A stretch of DNA of 12,368 bases, taken from an uncultured Sulfurimonas sp. GTDB lineage: Bacteria > Campylobacterota > Campylobacteria > Campylobacterales > Sulfurimonadaceae. The stretch spans positions 1-12,368 of the forward strand of contig CALDOC010000286.1 in assembly GCA_937914675.1 (NCBI GenBank). The letters run 5' to 3'. Below, one piece after another: positions 6,668 to 12,368 of this stretch. The stretch's first letter is position 1. The number at the start of each line of letters is the position of its first letter. The translations under genes were made by a program, and so were the position numbers. The notes beneath the pieces are model-generated. The model worked only from the letters and a program-made list of their open reading frames with translations, ran no database searches and had not been told where the DNA came from.

Positions 6668-7330
6668 ATGGCTGGTCTTTTAAACATAGTTACAAAACTT
6701 CATACTGCGACTTCAAGAAAGTATATAGACAGAATGGTTGATGATAAAATCAACTGTATGATTAAATCTAAAGAGTATGGCTATGACTATTGGGATGGCG
6801 ATAGAAAATATGGTTATGGCGGTTATAAGTACGATGGCAGACACAAGGCTATAGCCTTAGATTTAATCAGAGAGTATGACCTCAAAGATGGGTGTAAGAT
6901 ACTTGACGTTGGATGTGGAAAAGCTTTTTTGCTTTTTGAACTGCAAGAACTTCTCCCTAACGCCACCATAGTTGGTTTCGACTACTCTTTATACGCCATA
7001 GAAAATGCAAAAGATGAGATTAAAAAATCCTTGTTTCAGCATAACGCGCAAGACGTTTATCCATTTAAAGATGACGAGTTTGATTTGGTCATCTCACTTA
7101 CCACTTTACATAATCTAAAAATATACGATTTAAAGAAAGCGGTTCAAGAGATTGAGCGAGTTGGAAAAAATAAGTTTATCATGGTTGAGGCTTACAGAAG
7201 CGAAGCTGAACTATTTAATCTTGAATGTTGGGCTTTAACTTGTGAAAGTTTTTTTAGACCTGACGAGTGGGTATGGATGTATGACGAATGGGGTTATACC
7301 GGTGATTATGAATTCATCTATTTTGAGTAA
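6668..7330 (+). CDS. Class I SAM-dependent methyltransferase
   Basis: This 220-residue cytosolic protein has a Rossmann methyltransferase core at about 75-175. Motif I is LDVGCGKA (79-86), the acidic ribose contact is D105 in GFDYS, and the motif IV region is DDEFDLVISLTTLHNL (135-150). The N-terminal block YWDGDRKYGYGGYKYDGRHK (41-60) is a Tyr/Gly-rich segment that I recognise only loosely from methyltransferases in sugar clusters, and it probably shapes the acceptor site. It is the first gene of the right-hand operon, with its own promoter and ribosome site, and lies 11 bases before the second radical SAM gene. Methylation of a sugar hydroxyl or a related small molecule is likely from context, but the substrate is not readable. 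Confidence 0.8.
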   Translation: MAGLLNIVTKLHTATSRKYIDRMVDDKINCMIKSKEYGYDYWDGDRKYGYGGYKYDGRHKAIALDLIREYDLKDGCKILDVGCGKAFLLFELQELLPNATIVGFDYSLYAIENAKDEIKKSLFQHNAQDVYPFKDDEFDLVISLTTLHNLKIYDLKKAVQEIERVGKNKFIMVEAYRSEAELFNLECWALTCESFFRPDEWVWMYDEWGYTGDYEFIYFE

Positions 7331-7341
7331 AGGGAATAAAA

Positions 7342-8409
7342 ATGTCAAGTAAGTATTCGAATTTAAAAATATTTCATTATCAAGAGAAGCTAGATAGTTT
7401 ATCAAAAAGCGCGAGTGAGATTAAAGCTCCCATACACATTAGAATAAAACCTACAAACGTGTGTAATCATGACTGTTGGTATTGCGCCTATAAAGTGGAA
7501 CATCTTCAGCTTGGACAAGACATGGTTGAGAGAGACTTCATTCCTTATGAGAAGATGATGGAAATAGTGGATGATTGTAAAGATATGGGTGTAAAGGCTT
7601 TGACGTTTAGCGGTGGAGGAGAGCCATTTGTATATAAATTCTTTACTGAAACAATCAAAAAAGTTATCGATTCGAATATATCATTTGCTTCGCTTACAAA
7701 CGCAAGCCGACTAAGTGGCGAAATAGCGGAGCTTTTTGCGTATAACGCGACATGGTTGAGAGTTTCAATTGATGGATTCGATGACGCGAGCTACGCGGAG
7801 TATAGAGGCGTGAAAGTTGGAGAGTTTAGTAGGATTGTAGAGAATATGAGAAAATTCGCAAACCTTCCAAATAGAACATGCAACCTTGGAATCAGTTTTA
7901 TAGTCGATGAAAAAAACTATACTAAAATCTATGAGTTTTCAAAACTCATGAGAGAGATAGGCGTGGATAGCATTAAAATATCTCCATGCATAGTTGATAA
8001 CGATGGTAGTAAAAACAATGAGTATCATCAGCCATTTTACGACAAGGCCAAAGAGTTGTCCCATCAAGTAAAGCTTGAACTAGAAGATGCGAACTTTGAG
8101 GTCTTTGATAGTTATCACCTGCTTGAAGACAAGTTTGAAAAAGAATACGACTGGTGTCCTTATTCACAGATAAATCCCGTAATTGGCGCGGATATGAATA
8201 TATACCCTTGTCATGATAAAGCTTATAATTTGGACAATGGCTTACTTGGCAGTATAAAAGAGATTAGTTTCAAAGAATTTTGGTTTAATGACAAAAATAA
8301 GTTTTTTAAGATAAATCCATCATGCCATTGCAACAATCATTGCGCGGTAAATGATAAAAATAAGATGATACTTGATTATCTAGACGTAGAACATTTAGAC
8401 TTTGTTTAG
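7342..8409 (+). CDS. Radical SAM/SPASM enzyme 2
   Basis: This 355-residue paralogue of the enzyme at 3077-4129 has the CX3CX2C motif CNHDCWYC (C41, C45, C48), a canonical SAM-binding GGGEP (91-95), the core strand SIDGF (142-146) and a C-terminal SPASM-like domain with C272, C290, C328, C330 and C334. The spacing of the last three cysteines (CxCx3C) differs from the first enzyme's Cx5Cx3C, so auxiliary cluster binding and substrate may differ. It starts with ATG after a good AAAGGGAA ribosome site (7329-7336) that overlaps the previous stop. The next gene, a dehydrogenase, begins at or just after its stop. Its position among sugar methyltransferases suggests dehydrogenation, epimerisation or deoxygenation of a sugar or cyclitol. 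The reaction itself is unknown. Confidence 0.85.
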   Translation: MSSKYSNLKIFHYQEKLDSLSKSASEIKAPIHIRIKPTNVCNHDCWYCAYKVEHLQLGQDMVERDFIPYEKMMEIVDDCKDMGVKALTFSGGGEPFVYKFFTETIKKVIDSNISFASLTNASRLSGEIAELFAYNATWLRVSIDGFDDASYAEYRGVKVGEFSRIVENMRKFANLPNRTCNLGISFIVDEKNYTKIYEFSKLMREIGVDSIKISPCIVDNDGSKNNEYHQPFYDKAKELSHQVKLELEDANFEVFDSYHLLEDKFEKEYDWCPYSQINPVIGADMNIYPCHDKAYNLDNGLLGSIKEISFKEFWFNDKNKFFKINPSCHCNNHCAVNDKNKMILDYLDVEHLDFV

Positions 8410-8410
8410 T

Positions 8411-9148
8411 GTGAAAAAGATAGCTTTCGTTACGGCGTCTAGTGGCGCTTTTGGTTTTGCAATAGCGCTTGATTTATCCAAAAAAGATTATATTATTGTC
8501 TTAAACGGTAGAGATAGAGTGAAATTAGAAAAAGCAAAAGAGAGACTGTGTAATAAAGAGTTGCATTATATATTTTGCTTTGACCTTACAAAAGAGAATC
8601 TACAATCAGAGTTAGATAGTTTTTTTACGCTCCATAATCTTTTACCAAACGTCATCATTCACTCTCTTGGTGGAAAGATCAGTGGCGACGAGCATCCAAT
8701 TAACTTGGATGTGCTCAGTCAAACAATGCACCTAAATCTTAATATTTCCATAGTGATTAACAACTATTTTATAGAGAAGTTTAAAGATTTACAAGAGATA
8801 CGAAAGATTATACACATTAGTTCATCAGCGTCAACGACGGGAAACGCTTCGCCTTGTTACGTCATGAGTAAGGCGGCACTGAACGTTTATGTTAAAAACA
8901 TGGCAAGACGCTACGCTTTAGAGAAGATTATGATATGCGCGATACTCCCAAATATTATCATGCATGAGACGAGTGATTGGAAGGACAAAGAGTTAAACAA
9001 TCCTGAATACTTTAACAAAAGAGTTCAAGAAACGCCATTAAAAGAGTTTAGCAGACCGCAACAGTTAGTCCCATACATATCCGCTGTTTGTGAAATAGAT
9101 AGCATGTACGCGACAGGATCGTTAATTAATCTTCAAGGAGGGGTATAG
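8411..9148 (+). CDS. Short-chain dehydrogenase/reductase (classical SDR, FabG-like)
   Basis: This protein is 245 residues from the GTG at 8411. It is a classical SDR that reduces or oxidises a carbonyl/alcohol with NAD(P). The dinucleotide loop is TASSGAFG (8-15), close to the family's TGxxxGxG. The usual NNAG is replaced by HSLGG (84-88). The catalytic set is a serine at about 137-139 (HISSSAS), Y150 and K154 (YVMSK). The C-terminus INLQGG matches the family's usual GG end. A TTG at 8402 would add three residues and overlap the previous gene. GTG 8411 gives a more typical MKKIAFVT start, but neither has a good ribosome site, so coupling to the upstream radical SAM gene is likely. Pairing with that enzyme suggests successive redox steps on one sugar. 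A fatty-acid role is unlikely in this context. Confidence 0.82.
   Translation: MKKIAFVTASSGAFGFAIALDLSKKDYIIVLNGRDRVKLEKAKERLCNKELHYIFCFDLTKENLQSELDSFFTLHNLLPNVIIHSLGGKISGDEHPINLDVLSQTMHLNLNISIVINNYFIEKFKDLQEIRKIIHISSSASTTGNASPCYVMSKAALNVYVKNMARRYALEKIMICAILPNIIMHETSDWKDKELNNPEYFNKRVQETPLKEFSRPQQLVPYISAVCEIDSMYATGSLINLQGGV
9135..9141 (+). promoter_or_regulatory. Strong ribosome binding site AAGGAGG for a GTG start
   Basis: AAGGAGG sits in the last codons of the dehydrogenase gene, six bases before the GTG at 9148. It supports the one-base stop/start overlap (TAGTG). Confidence 0.75.
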
Positions 9149-10266
9149 TGAACGAGTATTTAAAATTTTATGAAAAATATAAAATTTCGCCAGTTGTCCA
9201 AAATATTGAAAACTTTAAAGAGCATATAAAGAGAAGAAATAATTTATATAGACAGTTGTCGGTCACGCCACTTGCGTTTGAGAATAAAGATATTTTAGAA
9301 ATAGGACCCGGAGGTGGATATAACGCTCTTGTTACGTATACGTACGAACCAAAAACATATACGTTAATAGAGCCAAATACGACAGGTTTTAATGAACTAA
9401 AAAACAACTTTAAAGAGATTGACAAGGGAAATATTTATATGTTCTCTGGCATGTTTGAAGATTTTAAACCAAATGACAAATATGACGTTGTGATGTGCGA
9501 AGGTCTTATCCCTGGACTTACTCAAAAAGACGAGTTTATTAATATGATTAAACCATTAATTAGGAATGATGGAATATTTATCATGACGACAGCCGATCAT
9601 GTATCAATGTTTTTTGAGATAATAAGAAAATATATGGCGGACTTACTCATAAAAGATTTGCTGATAGATGAACAAGTCGACATTCTCGTTGAATCTTTCT
9701 CTTCACATCTTGAGACTTTAGAAGGCATGACAAGAAGTTATAGCGATTGGTGTTTAGATAATTTAATTGGCGACGCGGTGCTTGAACATACTCTCACGTT
9801 ACAACATGCGATAGAGCTTTTTAGTGATGATTTTTACGTACTTGGGAGTTCGCCAGACATTTTTACGAATTACGCATGGTATAAAGAATTACCTACTAAC
9901 GTTAAAGAGTACAATCATGCATATCAAAAGCAATGTCTTGAAAAATGGCATACTCTTTTTGATAGAAGAAGTTCCCAAACAGAGAGAGCGGTCGAAGCAA
10001 ATATTGAGCTAGGAGAATATTGCTTAGAGTTTATACAAGCTGTGAAAGATAAAGACGCCGTAATAAACATAATAAAAATATTAGAGAATATAAAGTTAAA
10101 TTTGAGTTCAAGTTTTGAAGATATAACAATTTTGAGTATTGATGAAGTCATTGAAGTTTTACAGAGTGGCTTAACTTCCGAAAAAATCAAGAATATGAGG
10201 TTTTTTAACTCGGCGTTTGGAAGAGGGCAGTCCTATATAAGTTTTATCAGGCAAAGTGACGTTTAA
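9148..10266 (+). CDS. SAM-dependent methyltransferase-like protein with long C-terminal helical region
   Basis: This 372-residue soluble protein has a clear class I methyltransferase core at about 45-150: motif I EIGPGGGYNA (51-60), acidic E75 in LIEPN, then KYDVVMCEGLIPGL (111-124) and DGIFIMTTADH (141-151). The remaining 220 residues look mostly helical and match nothing I know. They may form a substrate-binding or oligomerisation region, as in bulkier sugar methyltransferases. It starts with GTG behind a strong ribosome site, overlaps the dehydrogenase stop by one base and is itself overlapped by one base by the next gene (TAATG). The acceptor is unknown; sugar methylation is inferred from the cluster. 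Confidence 0.7.
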   Translation: MNEYLKFYEKYKISPVVQNIENFKEHIKRRNNLYRQLSVTPLAFENKDILEIGPGGGYNALVTYTYEPKTYTLIEPNTTGFNELKNNFKEIDKGNIYMFSGMFEDFKPNDKYDVVMCEGLIPGLTQKDEFINMIKPLIRNDGIFIMTTADHVSMFFEIIRKYMADLLIKDLLIDEQVDILVESFSSHLETLEGMTRSYSDWCLDNLIGDAVLEHTLTLQHAIELFSDDFYVLGSSPDIFTNYAWYKELPTNVKEYNHAYQKQCLEKWHTLFDRRSSQTERAVEANIELGEYCLEFIQAVKDKDAVINIIKILENIKLNLSSSFEDITILSIDEVIEVLQSGLTSEKIKNMRFFNSAFGRGQSYISFIRQSDV

Positions 10267-11354
10267 TGAGTGAAAAATGTCTCGTATGCGCTCAAGAAGA
10301 ATTGACGGAGTTGCTCAACTATACCGCTGGCAAAGTCGTAAGTTCCGATAACAAGATTGTAAATCAAAAATTTCAACTTTTACGATGCGATAGTTGTTCT
10401 CACATACAAAAAAAGATAGATAAATCTTTACTTAAAACCATAGAAAATATTTATCATGAATATAGCGCGTATTATCTGACCGATGGGAAAGAGGAAGAGA
10501 AATTTGACGCCAGCAACCGCTCAAAATCCATTGTAAACAATATATCTCAAATGGTCTCAAATAAAGGAAATATTTTAGACATAGGAACGGGAACAGGCGT
10601 TTTTTTAGAAGAATTTTCAAAAGTTTATGATTGGGATTTATACGCGCAAGACATAAAGATAAGTTTAAACAATCATTTAGACGAATTGAAAAATTTTAAA
10701 TTTTTTTTTCTTTTTAATAAAAATGAACTCTATTCTAACTACTTCGACATAGTGTCCGCCATACATGTATTTGAACATATTATAGACTTAAATAAATTTT
10801 TAATTGAAATGAAAACCGCTTTAAAAAAAGATGGAATTTTACTTTTGCAGGTTCCAAATATAGATGAAAACATATTTGACGTTTTCACAATAGACCATGT
10901 TTCTCATTTTACAAGAAAATCAATATATCAAATTTTAAAACGGCATTTTGCGTTTGTTAGTTTTACAAAAAATCAGATTTATAGAGAAATTACAGTTATC
11001 GCTTCAAACAAAGAGATACCGCTAGACAATAGTGAGTTTTTTAATACAAAAGATGTAAATAAAAAAGTTTTTTCCGATTTACTTGATGGTTTGCGTTTTA
11101 AAAATAAAATAGCAATATTTGGCGCGTCTCCATCGGCTCTTTTTTGCGCGACCTATTTGGACTTTAATATCGAGTGTTTTCTTGATGAAAATAAAAATAA
11201 AGTTGGTAAAAAATTATTTGATAAAAAAATCATTCACCCATTGGAGTTAGAACCAAATATTGAGGTATTGGTTCCTTATTCAAAAAAACTATATCTTCAA
11301 GTAAGCGATCGTTATCCAAATTTAAAATTTATTTACCTAAAGAGCGAACTATGA
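10266..11354 (+). CDS. C-methyltransferase-like protein with N-terminal Cys4 site and C-terminal Rossmann-like domain
   Basis: The 362 residues show three parts. An N-terminal Cys4 zinc-type site has C5/C8 and C41/C44. A SAM methyltransferase core follows, with motif I LDIGTGTG (104-111) and HVFEH (167-171). A C-terminal nucleotide-binding-like unit contains GASPSA (286-291) and FLDENKNK (305-312). This is the architecture of NDP-ketosugar C-methyltransferases (TylC3/NovU/TcaB9 type), which add a branch methyl carbon and usually have about 410 residues, so this one is short. The block that reads EHLSYF in many relatives is DHVSHF here (210-215), keeping the histidine but not the tyrosine. A T9 run at 10701-10709 lies in the coding region. 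It is very AT-rich (9 of 60 bases GC at 10681-10740). It is coupled to both neighbours (TAATG and ATGA overlaps). An O- or N-methyltransferase remains possible. Confidence 0.72.
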   Translation: MSEKCLVCAQEELTELLNYTAGKVVSSDNKIVNQKFQLLRCDSCSHIQKKIDKSLLKTIENIYHEYSAYYLTDGKEEEKFDASNRSKSIVNNISQMVSNKGNILDIGTGTGVFLEEFSKVYDWDLYAQDIKISLNNHLDELKNFKFFFLFNKNELYSNYFDIVSAIHVFEHIIDLNKFLIEMKTALKKDGILLLQVPNIDENIFDVFTIDHVSHFTRKSIYQILKRHFAFVSFTKNQIYREITVIASNKEIPLDNSEFFNTKDVNKKVFSDLLDGLRFKNKIAIFGASPSALFCATYLDFNIECFLDENKNKVGKKLFDKKIIHPLELEPNIEVLVPYSKKLYLQVSDRYPNLKFIYLKSEL

Positions 11355-12368
11355 AAAAAGTATTTGTATACGGAGACTTTAACGTGCTCCATCCGGGACA
11401 CCTAAGACTTTTAAAGTTCGCAAAAGAGAGTGGCAACCACTTAACCGTTGGTGTAAACAGCGATAAGATTAGCGACAAGGGCATAAGTCAAGATATTCGT
11501 TTGGAGTCCATCAAGGCGACGAGTTACGTTGACGAGGCTTTTATCTTGGAGATACCCGCCATCGAGTACGTCAAAACTCATAAACCGGACATAGTCGTCA
11601 AGGGTAAGGAGCATGAGAGCAAAGAGAACCCTGAGCTTGAAGTGATAAAGGCCTATGGAGGCAAGCTTCTTTTTAGTTCGGGCGAAATTGGATTTTCATC
11701 CATGGACTTGCTAAAACGAGAGTTTTTATCACTGAGCGACAACGTTCGCCATAGCGCCAATTATCTCAAGCGACATGAGATAAAACTCGACGCTTTAAAA
11801 GAGATTGTGGAAAAATTCGCCTCTTTGAGAGTTCTCGTCATTGGCGACACCATCGTGGACGAGTACGTCACGTGCGAAGCGTTGGGCATGAGCCAAGAGG
11901 ACCCGACTATTGTCGTCAGCCCAATCGCCACCAACAAGTTTATAGGCGGCGCCGCCATAGTCGCTTCTCACGCGAAAACTTTAGGCGCGAGCGTGAAGTT
12001 TATCTCCATCGTTGGAGAAGACGAGAACAGAGAGTACGTAAAAGAGGGTTTGGAAGCTTTAAAGATAAACGCGTCTCTCTTTTGCGACAACACTCGTCCA
12101 ACCACGCTTAAGCAGAGATTTCGCGCTCACAACAAAACGCTGTTAAGAGTGAACCATCTCAAGCAACATGGCGTCTCTAAAGACATTGAAAATCAGATAC
12201 TTTCCGAGGTGAAAAACTGCGTGGATGAGATAGACCTCATTATCTTTTCCGATTTTAGTTATGGATTGCTTAGCGATAAGATTATAGGAGAGATTAGCAA
12301 GCTAGGGTTACAGAGAAACATCTTCATGTCGGCGGATTCTCAAAGCTCATCGCAGACGGGAGACATAA
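11351..12368 (+). CDS. Heptose-type nucleotidyltransferase + PfkB kinase fusion, reversed HldE order (partial, cut by right edge)
   Basis: The frame is open for 339 codons to the window end. Residues 1-125 are a cytidylyltransferase-fold domain with HPGH (14-17), VGVNSD (33-38), DIVVKGKEHE (80-89) and a closing SSMDLLKR (116-123), matching the ADP-heptose-synthase nucleotidyltransferase rather than TagD. Residues about 158-339 are a PfkB/ribokinase-like sugar kinase with VIGDTIVDEY (163-172), FIGGAAIVASHAKTLGA (197-213) and IIFSDFSYG (297-305). It then reaches ADSQSSSQTGDI at the cut. The catalytic GAGD motif would lie beyond the edge. Classic HldE has the kinase first and the nucleotidyltransferase second. 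In the pathway these domains phosphorylate heptose 7-phosphate at C1 and then activate it with a nucleotide. The start ATG overlaps the upstream stop (ATGA at 11351-11354). GC is much higher than in the preceding gene, suggesting a conserved flank. Confidence 0.8.
   Translation, partial: MKKVFVYGDFNVLHPGHLRLLKFAKESGNHLTVGVNSDKISDKGISQDIRLESIKATSYVDEAFILEIPAIEYVKTHKPDIVVKGKEHESKENPELEVIKAYGGKLLFSSGEIGFSSMDLLKREFLSLSDNVRHSANYLKRHEIKLDALKEIVEKFASLRVLVIGDTIVDEYVTCEALGMSQEDPTIVVSPIATNKFIGGAAIVASHAKTLGASVKFISIVGEDENREYVKEGLEALKINASLFCDNTRPTTLKQRFRAHNKTLLRVNHLKQHGVSKDIENQILSEVKNCVDEIDLIIFSDFSYGLLSDKIIGEISKLGLQRNIFMSADSQSSSQTGDI

Noticed and set aside
8402..8410. TTG at 8402 as start of the SDR
   Set aside because: It would add only Met-Phe-Ser before the conserved strand and has no ribosome site. 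GTG at 8411 gives the typical MKKIAFVT start, though the choice is not firm.
11872..12111. Plus-strand Arg-rich frame (79 codons)
   Set aside because: It lies in another frame inside the continuous nucleotidyltransferase-kinase reading frame; the Arg-rich composition is an out-of-frame artefact.
1..12368. Mobile elements, tRNA/rRNA genes, CRISPR arrays, riboswitches
   Set aside because: I searched both strands by eye and saw no transposase or integrase motifs, no spaced direct repeats and no cloverleaf. The intergenic gaps (85 bases or less) leave little room for structured leaders.

Overview
The window is a compact, AT-rich surface-polysaccharide (capsule, O-antigen or other glycan) biosynthesis region from a Gram-negative bacterium. 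Campylobacterota (Campylobacter/Sulfurimonas-like) is my best guess. It rests on low GC, tightly packed genes with GTG/TTG starts, promoter-like sites made of a TATAAT box behind T-rich DNA without a clear -35, and the gmhA-then-nucleotidyltransferase order at the left edge. The taxonomic call is inference. No tRNA, rRNA, transposase, CRISPR array or phage gene is visible.

Layout. (1) 1-586, minus strand: a GmhA-like SIS-domain sugar-phosphate isomerase, followed by the first 8 codons of what looks like a sugar nucleotidyltransferase running off the left edge. (2) 655-5788, plus strand: one apparent operon of a glycosyltransferase, an NAD-dependent nucleotide-sugar epimerase, a radical SAM/SPASM enzyme and a transketolase split into N- and C-terminal subunits. 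Its genes overlap by 4 or 11 bases or sit a few bases apart. (3) 5785-6582, minus strand: a WcbI-family capsule enzyme, convergent with the transketolase so that the two stop codons overlap. (4) 6668-12368, plus strand: a second apparent operon of a methyltransferase, a second radical SAM/SPASM enzyme, a short-chain dehydrogenase, a second methyltransferase, a C-methyltransferase-like protein with an N-terminal Cys4 site, and a two-domain protein cut by the right edge. That last protein has a heptose-type nucleotidyltransferase domain in front of a PfkB kinase domain, the reverse of the classic HldE order.

How the genes may work together (inference). The flanking isomerase and kinase/nucleotidyltransferase are the classic set for activating a heptose. 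WcbI is best known from a capsule made of acetylated 6-deoxy-heptose. Transketolase chemistry makes sedoheptulose 7-phosphate, the GmhA substrate, or extends other sugar phosphates. The interior genes (epimerase, two radical SAM enzymes, dehydrogenase, three methyltransferases) look like tailoring enzymes that would turn an activated sugar into an unusual, methylated and possibly radical-modified residue. No polymerase, flippase or ABC exporter gene is in the window, so assembly and export must be encoded elsewhere.

Base composition is mosaic: sampled lines in the edge genes reach 55-58% GC, while sampled lines in interior genes fall to 15-22%. This fits a variable cassette set between better conserved heptose genes. 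There is no gene-free stretch longer than 85 bases. The two intergenic gaps (587-654 and 6583-6667) are both divergent promoter regions.
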